Shown piece after piece: positions 42,223 to 50,279 of a stretch of 52,744 bases of DNA (within the stretch, counting starts at the first letter, position 1; every line of letters begins with the position of its first letter). The notes beneath the pieces are model-generated. The model had not been told where the DNA came from. It saw only the letters and a list, made by a program, of their open reading frames with translations, and did not search any database. This DNA comes from Chitinophagaceae bacterium UBA4857 (GTDB lineage: Bacteria; Bacteroidota; Bacteroidia; Chitinophagales; Chitinophagaceae): NCBI GenBank assembly GCA_002399735.1, contig DHEF01000034.1, forward strand, positions 134,779 through 187,522, in the 5' to 3' direction. A program made the position numbers and the translations under genes.

Positions 42223-43062
42223 TTATTTAGCTAATTTTTTACCGTTCTTTCTTTGAATGATTAGCTTATCGCTTCCTTTACCTTTAGTACGGGTTTTTAA
42301 ACCTCTTGAGTACTGACCGGTTCTGCTGCGAGGTTGACCTCCGGAAGCTCTACCTTCACCACCACCCATCGGGTGATCTACAGGGTTCATTGCTACACCT
42401 CTGGTTCTTGGTTTAATACCTTTCCAACGGTTACGGCCGGCTTTACCCATGCTTTGTAAACTGTGATCGCTGTTGCTTACCACACCTACAGTGGCATATC
42501 CGTTAACCAATACTTTTCTTAACTCGCCAGAAGGCATTTTTAATACAGCGTATTTTTCTTCTTTGTTGGTTAACTGAGCTGATGAACCGGCGCTACGAGC
42601 CAATTTACCACCCTGACCAGGCTGCATTTCAATATTGTGAATGTTGGTACCTAATGGTATATTTTTCATTACCAATGCATTACCAATTTCAGGAGCTACA
42701 GTGTCGCCGCTTATTACAGTTGCACCTACTGCTAAACCTTGCGGGGCAATGATGTAACGTTTTTCACCATCGGTATAGTTTAATAAAGCGATGAATGCTG
42801 TACGGTTTGGATCGTACTCGATAGATACAACTGTTGCAGCCATATCTTTTTTATCACGCTTAAAGTCAACTATACGATATTTCTTTTTATGTCCACCGCC
42901 TCTGTAGCGCATTGATAAACGACCAGAAGAGTTACGGCCACCAGATCTTTGCTTAGGCTCTACTAAGGATTTCTCTGGTACATTAGTGGTTACTTCAGCG
43001 TATGCGTTACCTATTCTCCAACGTGTGCCTGCTGTAACCGGTTTAAATTTTCTTAATGCCAT
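42223..43062 (-). CDS. rplB: Ribosomal protein L2
   Basis: 50S protein L2, 279 residues, required for subunit joining and peptidyl transfer. MRYRGGGHKKKYRIVDFKRD, the middle AGSSAQLTNKEEKYAVLKMP and the signature GVAMNPVDHPMGGGEGR are clear. It follows rplW by 102 bp. Confidence 0.98.
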   Translation of the reverse strand: MALRKFKPVTAGTRWRIGNAYAEVTTNVPEKSLVEPKQRSGGRNSSGRLSMRYRGGGHKKKYRIVDFKRDKKDMAATVVSIEYDPNRTAFIALLNYTDGEKRYIIAPQGLAVGATVISGDTVAPEIGNALVMKNIPLGTNIHNIEMQPGQGGKLARSAGSSAQLTNKEEKYAVLKMPSGELRKVLVNGYATVGVVSNSDHSLQSMGKAGRNRWKGIKPRTRGVAMNPVDHPMGGGEGRASGGQPRSRTGQYSRGLKTRTKGKGSDKLIIQRKNGKKLAK

Positions 43063-43164
43063 TTTATTCTTTTTTTGCCTTTTTGGTTATTAGGCGTTTC
43101 AACTTTTGCGGTAGTTGATCTACCATTCTGTTTACAAATTGTTTTGCTTACTTAGCGCTTACAA

Positions 43165-43464
43165 TTAAATGTTAGCGTATAAGTCAATTGTTTCGTTTTC
43201 TGCAACAGTTACGTAAGCTTTTTTAAATGAAGGCTTACGACCAGAGATAAAACCTGCTTTGGTAAAACGGGTTTTATTTTTTGCAGGAGAAACTACAGTG
43301 TTTACATTAATTACGTTTACACCGTAAAAAGCTTCAACGGCTTTTTTAATTTCCAGTTTGTTAGCGTTTTTTGCTACTTTGAAAGTATAACGACGCAATT
43401 TATCTTGCTGTGCATTTGCTTTCTCTGTTAAAACCGGTTTTATTAATACTTCAGAAAGTTTCAT
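43165..43464 (-). CDS. rplW: Ribosomal protein L23
   Basis: 50S protein L23, 99 residues, docking site for trigger factor and SRP at the tunnel exit. VLIKPVLTEKANAQQDKLRR and KKAVEAFYGVNVINVNTVV are typical. It follows rplD by 53 bp. Confidence 0.96.
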   Translation of the reverse strand: MKLSEVLIKPVLTEKANAQQDKLRRYTFKVAKNANKLEIKKAVEAFYGVNVINVNTVVSPAKNKTRFTKAGFISGRKPSFKKAYVTVAENETIDLYANI

Positions 43465-43517
43465 CTTCCTTAATTTTTAAAAATCAAAATTTGTTTTTGT
43501 CCCTACCCTTCTATTGC

Positions 43518-44159
43518 TTACGCTTCTTTCAGGTCTTCGTTAATCTGGTTAACGGCAGCTTCTGTTAATACAACTAAACCTGAGTTTACAATATCATACG
43601 TGTTCATATTGTTGAAAGTGTATCCCAATACGTTTGGTATGTTTCTGTAAGAAAGGAATAGGTTGTCATTGTTCTCGTTTGCATCGGCAGTAAGGAACAA
43701 TACTTTTTTGTTGTCAGCTTTTAAGTTTTTTAAAATAGCTGCAAACTCTTTAGTTTGAGGTTGCTCTAATTTAAAATCTTCAACAACTAAAAGGTTACTC
43801 TCTTTTACTTTGTAAGAAAGTGCAGAGAACTTAGCCAAAGCTTTTACATTACGATTTAATTTAATATCGTAAGCGTGAGGTTTTGGACCAAAGATGGTAC
43901 CACCACCTTTATATAAAGGGTTACGGATATTACCTTTACGGCTACCACCAGTACCTTTTTGTTTGTGTAATTTGCGGCTGGCACCTTGTACTTCGGCACG
44001 GGTTTTAACTTTATGTGTACCCTGACGTTGTGCTGCCAGATATTGTTTAACGGCCAAGTACATTACGTGATTGTTTGGCTCAATTCCAAAAATTTCTTCC
44101 GGAAGTTCTACCGAGCGACCTGTACTGGCACCTTTACTATTTAATACTTCAACTTTCAT
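43518..44159 (-). CDS. rplD: Ribosomal protein L4
   Basis: 50S protein L4, 213 residues. The tunnel loop is GTHKVKTRAEVQGASRKLHK followed by KGTGGSRKGNIRNPLYKGGG. In E. coli L4 represses the S10 operon through its leader RNA, which bears on the unusual spacer upstream of rplC here. It follows rplC by 69 bp. Confidence 0.97.
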   Translation of the reverse strand: MKVEVLNSKGASTGRSVELPEEIFGIEPNNHVMYLAVKQYLAAQRQGTHKVKTRAEVQGASRKLHKQKGTGGSRKGNIRNPLYKGGGTIFGPKPHAYDIKLNRNVKALAKFSALSYKVKESNLLVVEDFKLEQPQTKEFAAILKNLKADNKKVLFLTADANENNDNLFLSYRNIPNVLGYTFNNMNTYDIVNSGLVVLTEAAVNQINEDLKEA

Positions 44160-44228
44160 TTTCTTGTTTTTTTAGTAGCCCTGGGCTAACTGTTTTTGTT
44201 GGGTTTACACCTTTACAAAAGGCTGTGC

Positions 44229-44846
44229 TTATTTTTGAATAAGAACGATAGAACCGTTATGACCTGGAATTGAACCGCTGATAAGGATGTAGTTTTTTTC
44301 AGCAAATACTTTTACTACTTTCAATCCTTTCATTTTAACACGGTCACCACCATCACGGCCGGCCATACGCATACCTTTCATTACACGGCTGGCGTCAGAT
44401 GAGTTACCCAGAGAACCCGGAGCTCTTTGACGGTCGTGCTGACCATGCGATTGTTCACCCACACCGGAGAAACCATGGCGTTTTACAACACCTTGGAAAC
44501 CTTTACCTTTTGTGGTACCAACAACTTCAACTTTTTCGCCTTCTGCGAAAATGTCAACAGTTACTGATTCACCAATATTTTTTTCAAGAGAATAATTACG
44601 GAATTCTTTAGAGAATTTCTTTGGAGCTGTACTAGCTTTTGCGAAGTGATTTTTTTCGGCTTTAGTGGCACGTTTTTCTTTTTTCTCGCCGAAAGAAAGT
44701 TGCAGGGCATTGTAGCCGTCTGTTTCTGTAGTTTTTACTTGTGTAACTACGTTAGGAGTAGCCTCGATAATCGTGCAGGCTGTTTGTTTGCCCGAAGGAT
44801 CAAAGATGCTCGTCATCCCGATTTTTTTCCCAATAATACCTATCAT
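44229..44846 (-). CDS. rplC: Ribosomal protein L3
   Basis: 50S protein L3, 205 residues, an early assembly protein. MIGIIGKKIGMTSIFDPSGK opens it, so the ATG at 44846 is chosen over a codon four residues upstream. GVVKRHGFSGVGEQSHGQHD and APGSLGNSSDASRVMKGMRM are the conserved core. It is separated from rpsJ by 269 bp. Confidence 0.97.
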   Translation of the reverse strand: MIGIIGKKIGMTSIFDPSGKQTACTIIEATPNVVTQVKTTETDGYNALQLSFGEKKEKRATKAEKNHFAKASTAPKKFSKEFRNYSLEKNIGESVTVDIFAEGEKVEVVGTTKGKGFQGVVKRHGFSGVGEQSHGQHDRQRAPGSLGNSSDASRVMKGMRMAGRDGGDRVKMKGLKVVKVFAEKNYILISGSIPGHNGSIVLIQK

Positions 44847-45115
44847 GGTTATGTTCAAATTTATGCCTTACAGGATTATTGGGACAACATCATAGTCTAA
44901 TAGTATGTGGGTACATACAATCAGGATGCTTCAATCCCCGTTTGCCACCGACCTTTTCCTTTATGGGGAAGTACCGGCAGTAAACAAACCCTGAACGGCT
45001 TGTTTTATGTAATATTCCAGAGCTCTTTTGGCCTCGCCTAAGCGTGATTTGAGAGATGGTAAAAATTTAATTTTAAAAAGAACTAAGTTTCCCTAAAGCT
45101 TGCGATCAACGCAGG
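44847..45115 (-). promoter_or_regulatory. Structured 269-nt spacer between rpsJ and rplC (candidate leader RNA)
   Basis: No reading frame is credible. On the minus strand an outer pair TCAGG/CCTGA encloses a helix GTTTG...CTGCCG with CGGTGGCAAAC (a TTTA bulge and two G-U pairs), and inside it ACTTCC/GGAAAAGGT with a CCATAAA loop. This occupies about 44905-44996. Such folded spacers before ribosomal genes often bind an r-protein. A GTTCAAATTT word at 44853-44862 recurs in other spacers of the operon. Confidence 0.45.
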
Positions 45116-45421
45116 TTAGGCTTTAATCTCAACTTCAACACCGCTTGGTAAGTCTAACTTACTTAAAGCATCAACAGTACGTGAAGAAGAAGTATAAATA
45201 TCCAATAAGCGTTTGTGGGTGGCTAACTGAAACTGCTCACGGCTTTTTTTGTTAACGTGAGGTGAACGTAACACAGTAAAAATTTTCTTACGAGTAGGCA
45301 ACGGAATTGGTCCTGTTACTACTGCCCCTGTACTGCGTACTGTTTTTACGATTTTCTCTGCTGATTTATCAACTAAGTTATGATCGTAAGACTGTAATTT
45401 TATTCTAATTCGCTGTGACAT
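45116..45421 (-). CDS. rpsJ: Ribosomal protein S10
   Basis: 30S protein S10, 101 residues. MSQRIRIKLQSYDHNLVDKS, GPIPLPTRKKIFTVLRSPHV and REQFQLATHKRLLDIYTSS are diagnostic. The ATG at 45421 is chosen because a longer frame would begin inside the promoter. It is the first gene of the ribosomal block; rpsL, rpsG and fusA, often located just upstream in this phylum, are not here. Confidence 0.97.
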   Translation of the reverse strand: MSQRIRIKLQSYDHNLVDKSAEKIVKTVRSTGAVVTGPIPLPTRKKIFTVLRSPHVNKKSREQFQLATHKRLLDIYTSSSRTVDALSKLDLPSGVEVEIKA

Positions 45422-45451
45422 GTGTTGAACCCGCTTTTCTTTTTGGGAGTG

Positions 45452-45483
45452 CAAAGGTAAGGGGATAGTTATTAAAGGGCAAA
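45452..45483 (-). promoter_or_regulatory. rpsJ operon promoter
   Basis: On the minus strand TTTG (complement of 45480-45483) and TACCTTTG (complement of 45452-45459) are separated by 20 bp, a near-ideal Bacteroidota housekeeping promoter. The start should be near 45445, giving a leader of about 25 nt. Confidence 0.7.
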
Positions 45484-45673
45484 AAATAAATGAACTTTTT
45501 TAAAAAATAATTGTGTTTTGGGTTAAAATGGCCGCAAATCTAAACTTTTTAGCACATAAAGCTCGCCCCTTCCACTTTTTTTAGCATCCTTTCAGCGGCT
45601 TTTGTAACAGCGATAATCTCTCCTTCTGAAATGAAAATTGTTAGTGGCAAAAAACATCATCCTGTTATTATTA

Positions 45674-45796
45674 GGGACTGTCAGCTTTTATACCTCCGGT
45701 CAGCAGCAGTTCCCCGCCCGGCTGCAATCTTTACCCGCCCCTCGCAAGGCCTGGCTACAGGCAAAGTATTTACGCCTAAGCGGGGCAGCCCTTCAG
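45674..45796 (+). repeat. R2 dispersed repeat, copy 3 (uninterrupted)
   Basis: GGGACTGTCAGC, CCTCCGGTCAGCAGCAGTTC, CCCGCCCGGCTGCAATCTTT, ATTTACGCCTAAGCGGGGC, AGCCCTTC. The junction CTAAGCGGGG at 45776-45785 is the empty version of the MITE site found in copy 2. A short frame across it with a hydrophobic start is judged spurious. Confidence 0.7.
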
Positions 45797-45842
45797 CCAT
45801 ATAACCTTGTTAAACAATCCATTAAAATTAACTCATGGGCAT

Positions 45843-45865
45843 AAAAAAAGGCTCAAGACTGAGCC
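45843..45865 (-). terminator. Intrinsic terminator with T7 tail
   Basis: GGCTCA/TGAGCC (45850-45865) is a 6-bp stem with a 4-nt loop; the minus strand continues TTTTTTT. No gene ends nearby on that strand, so it implies a non-coding transcript. Confidence 0.7.
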
Positions 45866-46026
45866 CTTAACCTAGTTTGGTGTTTCACATACATACTTAA
45901 GAAAATGTTGTTCAGGGATAATGAATACAAAAGTTTTACTTAAGATATTTTGCGGTTTGTTTCAAATGATATTTGGAAAACGGGCATTTACATAGAACTA
46001 CTATTCTAAAAACGGGGCGTGTTCCA
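45843..46026 (-). ncRNA. Candidate sigma-54-dependent small RNA
   Basis: A sigma-54-type promoter at 46038-46053 and a strong terminator at 45843-45865 delimit a transcript of about 184 nt on the minus strand. There is no reading frame longer than a few codons; an ATG near the predicted first base opens only eight codons. The word CTTAAGTA occurs twice (near 45896 and 45937). I see no match to 6S RNA, tmRNA, SRP RNA or RNase P RNA. Confidence 0.4.
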
Positions 46027-46037
46027 TGCAAAAAAAC

Positions 46038-46053
46038 GCAAAATCGGTGCCAC
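46038..46053 (-). promoter_or_regulatory. Sigma-54-type (-24/-12) promoter
   Basis: The minus strand reads GTGGCACCGATTTTGC. TGGCAC and TTGC are separated by 5 bp, exactly the spacing of the RpoN consensus TGGCACG-N4-TTGC. It was the only match with full GG/GC elements and correct spacing that I found among the TGGCAC sites I inspected. Confidence 0.55.
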
Positions 46054-46210
46054 AAATCCCCCAAACGGTTGATTTATGTCATCAAATTCCGCATTTTAAA
46101 TAAATTATATGATTTTAAACTAGTAAAACTATTTTATTATAGGTGCTTACTCTTACATAAATCAAATAATGTACCAAACTAACAATGCGGTATTTTGCAT
46201 GGATAACACA

Positions 46211-48532
46211 CTATTTAACAAACTTATATGTGACTATTTTAGTGTTACTTGTTATTCCCTTTATTACATAAATACCGTTTGGTAAATAGGCTACCGGTAA
46301 TTGCGATTGGTTCGTTCCATTAACCAAATTCTCCTTCATTGTTACCACAGCCTTTCCTTCTATATTATAAATTGTCCAAGTTATTTCCATACCGGTTGTT
46401 ACATGGCTGGTAATAACCAGGTAGTTAGCCGGATTAAGCGTTGGGTACACTTTTACAATTTCTAAAGATTGATGGTCACCATCGACCCTAAGGGTATTGC
46501 TGTAAACAGTGCTGCCCTCCTCATTTTTAAAAGCTAAACGATAATAAGTAGTCTCTGTCACACCTTCATCCAGATAAGTGGCATACAAGTTGTTCTCCAT
46601 ATTTTTTCGGGTAATGGTTACAAAAGGGCCATCAGGTTTAGCCGCTTTTTGTATGTCAACCATTTTATTGTCTTTCAGTTGTTCAGCCAAACGCCAGCTC
46701 AGTTGCACCGCATGTTGGTTACTCTTCTTACCTGTAAAGCTTATTAATTTAACGGGTAACGGGTTCATGGCGAAGGCTTCTGTAGTAGCCAGCGTAAAAT
46801 AGCGTCCCCTGTCTATAGGGATAGACAAATTATTTGAATAGGTACCAGTTACATAACCGCTACCCAAAGTAGAAAAGCCTCCACCGGCATAACCCCTGTT
46901 TTTCCAAATTGGGTCAACCCCATCATTTTGTGCTAATAAAAGAGTAGCGTTATTTCTGGCAAAACTGTACTCATGTACGCTTACTGTTATATTACTCCTA
47001 ACTGCGGTAGTTGAGGGCATATCCAGTGTCCAATACTCAACGTAACTTATATGATTAATTGGTGCTTCGTAAGTATTGCTAATGGTATTATGTGGGTTAA
47101 TACGATGGTACTCGGCGGTAAACTCATCAGTTACCGTTCCACCAGCTGGTATATGAATAGGAGATAGAATTTCTCCTTTACCTACGGGGAAAATAAAAGC
47201 GTTATTCCCGATTTTTTTCATGGGGCCTGCTACAAAACTTGATGAGGAGAAGTTATAAGCATTAAAACCACTTTTAATTGTTAATAAACCATTTGTAGTA
47301 ATTACATTTCCGTTATCTAAAAATATATGTCCGGGGAATGTTATATCACTTAATAAGGTAAGGTGGTTTGTAGGCTTATTAACAACAAATTTTATATTAC
47401 TTCCTGTTAACTGACCAGTTTGTGTAAAAGATTGTGCAGCATCGCCATTTATTATAAAATCATTGATAGTTCCGGATGTCCCCTCTGTAGATATAGTACC
47501 ATCATTAATAATGTCACCCTTAACAACTAAAGTTCCTCCAAAGCCACTTGATACTGTACTTGTTGCTAATTTTATACGAGAGTTACTACTAACCGATAAA
47601 TTACCATTAACAATTATACTGTATGATGTCAATGAGGTTCCTGTTTTAATTTTAATCTCGCCATGTAAATGTGAGCTATTCGTATTTAGAAGATTTAGGT
47701 TATTTACTTCAAGATTATGGTCTCCGTTATTAAGCGAACTAGTTAAATTAGGTATGTTTATCTCCACGTTACCATATTGTGTACCATTAAATAACGGCAA
47801 TGCGGTCCCCGTTAAATTAGTAAGTTTTGCCAATGAGTTTGGAGCCCAGTTTCCTGTTGGAAAGGAGCCACCTGTCTTTTCGATTGCATAGGTCGAGCCA
47901 TTTTCCATAGTTAGATAATTACCTGATCCAGGAGAAGTATTACCAGTATTAGGCAAATAGCAAATTATACCACCACTTTTCACCTTTAAGTCTGCATAGT
48001 TATCAACACCAGTTTGCAACCGGAGTGATGCAAAATCAGCTCCGCCAGAACCTTTAAAATTGAGCTCACCAAATATTTCTCCAGTAACACCGTTTGTTCC
48101 TGTTAAAGATAGTCTAAGGTTTAAACTACCACTTAAGGCATTAGCCTCAATATTTAAAACCGCACCAGCAGTAATATCCAATCCAACATTAGTAACACTG
48201 TTACTGTTAATCTGTAAAACCCGCTCTCCACCGGTAGCTTGCGTTCTTTTTAATGTTACATTCGAGCTATTAAGTATATGCAATGAATTGATTTGAAAAG
48301 TGGTTGCACTTAGCACATCCATATCAACTACACCATTAAAACCATTATCAAAAAAAACATCGTTTGTTGTTACAGGATACGATGCACCTCCCGCTCCTCC
48401 ACTAGTTGCCGCCCAGTTGGCATTTGCTGACCACAAGCCCCCACTTACCCCTACCCAATAACGATTTTGTGCATTAAGAACCGATGCAAACTGTGTTGCA
48501 AGAAGAAGTAGCAATAATAAAATTACCCTCAT
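46211..48532 (-). CDS. Large secreted surface protein with T9SS sorting domain
   Basis: A 773-residue protein with a signal peptide (ILLLLLLLATQFASVLNAQ). The N-terminal part RYWVGVSGGLWSANANWAAT starts a beta-solenoid-like region of repeated short strands rich in Asn, Gly and Ser (to about residue 480). The later SFTGKKSNQHAVQLSWRLAE is the fibronectin-like segment often found before the sorting tail. The last 80 residues (VKVYPTLNPANYLVI, WTIYNIEGKAV, LPNGIYVIKG) form a type A T9SS C-terminal domain. It is exported and probably cell-surface attached; the ligand is unknown. Confidence 0.88.
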   Translation of the reverse strand: MRVILLLLLLLATQFASVLNAQNRYWVGVSGGLWSANANWAATSGGAGGASYPVTTNDVFFDNGFNGVVDMDVLSATTFQINSLHILNSSNVTLKRTQATGGERVLQINSNSVTNVGLDITAGAVLNIEANALSGSLNLRLSLTGTNGVTGEIFGELNFKGSGGADFASLRLQTGVDNYADLKVKSGGIICYLPNTGNTSPGSGNYLTMENGSTYAIEKTGGSFPTGNWAPNSLAKLTNLTGTALPLFNGTQYGNVEINIPNLTSSLNNGDHNLEVNNLNLLNTNSSHLHGEIKIKTGTSLTSYSIIVNGNLSVSSNSRIKLATSTVSSGFGGTLVVKGDIINDGTISTEGTSGTINDFIINGDAAQSFTQTGQLTGSNIKFVVNKPTNHLTLLSDITFPGHIFLDNGNVITTNGLLTIKSGFNAYNFSSSSFVAGPMKKIGNNAFIFPVGKGEILSPIHIPAGGTVTDEFTAEYHRINPHNTISNTYEAPINHISYVEYWTLDMPSTTAVRSNITVSVHEYSFARNNATLLLAQNDGVDPIWKNRGYAGGGFSTLGSGYVTGTYSNNLSIPIDRGRYFTLATTEAFAMNPLPVKLISFTGKKSNQHAVQLSWRLAEQLKDNKMVDIQKAAKPDGPFVTITRKNMENNLYATYLDEGVTETTYYRLAFKNEEGSTVYSNTLRVDGDHQSLEIVKVYPTLNPANYLVITSHVTTGMEITWTIYNIEGKAVVTMKENLVNGTNQSQLPVAYLPNGIYVIKGITSNTKIVTYKFVK

Positions 48533-48663
48533 AGCTTAAATTTTGGTTAGCAGTGTATGAGGTATAGAGGGTGTTTAGTGATACAATTTACAACATTTAC
48601 TTATTAAAATATAGGTGTAAACAATTAGATTATAAATAAATTGATGCAGAATAAGTAAATGAT

Positions 48664-48850
48664 GAAGGGCTGCCCGATTGTAGCGAAAAGCCCACAGGGC
48701 CGACGCAGGAGGACCGAGGACTTGTAGCATAACTAAATAAAAGCGACAAAAAGTTGCTTTTATGTAAGTTACCAGCGTAGCTGTGCCGGAACTGCTGCTG
48801 ACCGGAGTTACTAAAGCTGACAGCCCCCGATTAAAAATAACCGGGGGCTG
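48664..48850 (-). repeat. R2 dispersed repeat, copy 4
   Basis: In minus orientation it begins GGGGGCTGTCAGC, continues AGTAACTCCGGTCAGCAGCA and ends GGGCAGCCCTTC. The middle differs from copy 3 and contains a hairpin TAAAAGC/GCTTTTA. A 92-codon minus frame over it is judged spurious. The rest of 48533-48663 is AT-rich upstream sequence of the T9SS gene. Confidence 0.65.
48821..48850. terminator. GC-rich hairpin downstream of der
   Basis: CAGCCCCCG and CGGGGGCTG form a 9-bp stem extended by AT pairs. It lies 22 bp past the der stop. No T-tract follows, so termination may depend on stem strength or on Rho. It overlaps the end of R2 copy 4. Confidence 0.45.
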
Positions 48851-48872
48851 CATATATTTTTATTTACAACAT

Positions 48873-50234
48873 TTACTTTTTACGGAAAAACAGACGAACG
48901 GGTACGCCACTTAAATCGAAGTTTTGACGCAACTGGTTTTCCAGATAGTTTTTGTAAGGTTGCTTAACATCGTCAGGAAAGTTACAGAAGAATGCAAACG
49001 AAGGAACCGCTGTTGGTATTTGTGTTACAAACTTAATTTTAATGGCATGGCCACGTACCACCGGCGCATGATAGTTTTCCACAGCACGTAACATTACCTC
49101 GTTTAACTTAGATGTAGAAACCCTGCGACGGCGATTTTCCACCACCTGCAAAGCCGTTTCGATGGCTTTGAAAATGCGGGTTTTTTCTAAGGCTGAAATA
49201 AATAAAATAGGAACATCGTTAAACGGAGCTAATTTTTTCTTCAGTGTGTTTTCGTAATCGCGGGCCGAGTTGGTTTCTTTATTCTGTATCAGGTCCCATT
49301 TGTTAACCAATACTACTAACCCTTTTCCTTTACGGGCTGCCAAACTGTAAATATTTAAATCCTGTGCGGTAATACCTTTTTCGGCATCTAAAAGCAGCAT
49401 ACAAACATCGGCTTCATCTACGGCTTTAATGGCCCGGATGACGGAATAAAATTCAAGATCTTCCTGTACTTTATTTTTACGGCGAATACCGGCTGTATCA
49501 ATTAACACAAACTCTTTTTGGAAAAGGTTGTAATGTGTATGTATGGTGTCGCGAGTGGTACCGGCTATATCGCTTACAATGGTACGCTCCTGACCAATTA
49601 ACGCGTTTAGCAAAGAGGATTTACCTACATTGGGCTGACCAATGATAGCAAACTTAGGTACTTCGTACACTTTTTCTTTTTCAGCACCTTCCTCACCTTC
49701 CAATAACTCCTCATCGCTGACAGGTTTTTCCTTTATTTGCTCAGGCATAATTTCGGTAAGCGCATCTAACAATTCACCACTACCGCTACCGCTTGCGGCT
49801 GCCATAAAAAACACCTTATCAAAGCCCATGCTGTAAAACTCACTGGCTTCCATTAACCGGTCGTTATTATCAACCTTATTAACGGTTAAAAATACAGGCT
49901 TGGTGCTGCGGCGTAATACATTGGCCATTGCTTCATCCAAATCGGTAAGGCCGGTATGCGCATCTACCATAAATACAATGGCGTTGGCTTCGTCCACCGC
50001 AATTAATACCTGCTTGGCAATTTCTTTTTCAAACACATCGGAACTGCCACTAACAAAACCGCCGGTATCAATTACATTAAACGATTTACCGTTCCAATCA
50101 CTTTCGCCGTACTGACGATCGCGGGTTACACCGCTAACATCATCAACAATAGCTTTGCGTTGCTCCAACAAACGGTTGAAGAAGGTACTTTTTCCTACGT
50201 TGGGACGACCAACTATTGCGACTGTAAAGCTCAT
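48873..50234 (-). CDS. der: Ribosome-associated double GTPase Der (EngA)
   Basis: A 453-residue GTPase needed for 50S maturation. Two tandem G domains each show their own motifs: GRPNVGKSTFFN, DTGGF and NKVD in the first; GQPNVGKSSLLN, DTAGIRRK and NKWD in the second. A KH-like C-terminal domain follows (VKQPYKNYLENQLRQNFDL). An acidic linker (EELLEGEEGAEKEK) joins the G domains. It lies 45 bp after era, probably in one operon. Confidence 0.97.
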   Translation of the reverse strand: MSFTVAIVGRPNVGKSTFFNRLLEQRKAIVDDVSGVTRDRQYGESDWNGKSFNVIDTGGFVSGSSDVFEKEIAKQVLIAVDEANAIVFMVDAHTGLTDLDEAMANVLRRSTKPVFLTVNKVDNNDRLMEASEFYSMGFDKVFFMAAASGSGSGELLDALTEIMPEQIKEKPVSDEELLEGEEGAEKEKVYEVPKFAIIGQPNVGKSSLLNALIGQERTIVSDIAGTTRDTIHTHYNLFQKEFVLIDTAGIRRKNKVQEDLEFYSVIRAIKAVDEADVCMLLLDAEKGITAQDLNIYSLAARKGKGLVVLVNKWDLIQNKETNSARDYENTLKKKLAPFNDVPILFISALEKTRIFKAIETALQVVENRRRRVSTSKLNEVMLRAVENYHAPVVRGHAIKIKFVTQIPTAVPSFAFFCNFPDDVKQPYKNYLENQLRQNFDLSGVPVRLFFRKK

Positions 50235-50279
50235 GATATATTAAAAATTAAAAAGTAAAAAATAAAAACTCGGGAGTAA

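Noticed and set aside
44841..44870. TAAATTTG just upstream of rplC as a promoter
   Set aside because: The box would leave almost no leader before the ATG and has no -33 partner; it is better explained by the recurring AAATTTGAAC word.
45638..45844. A 68-codon plus-strand frame with a hydrophobic N-terminus
   Set aside because: It runs straight across R2 copy 3; the protein-like start comes from AT-rich DNA and the rest is repeat sequence found elsewhere in other frames.
45843..46026. 6S RNA, tmRNA, SRP RNA or RNase P RNA in the rpsJ-T9SS gap
   Set aside because: The predicted transcript shows none of the long-range pairing, tag sequence or conserved loops of these RNAs.
48575..48853. A 92-codon minus-strand frame downstream of der
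   Set aside because: It is contained almost wholly in R2 copy 4 and has no similarity pattern, start context or conserved composition expected of a gene.
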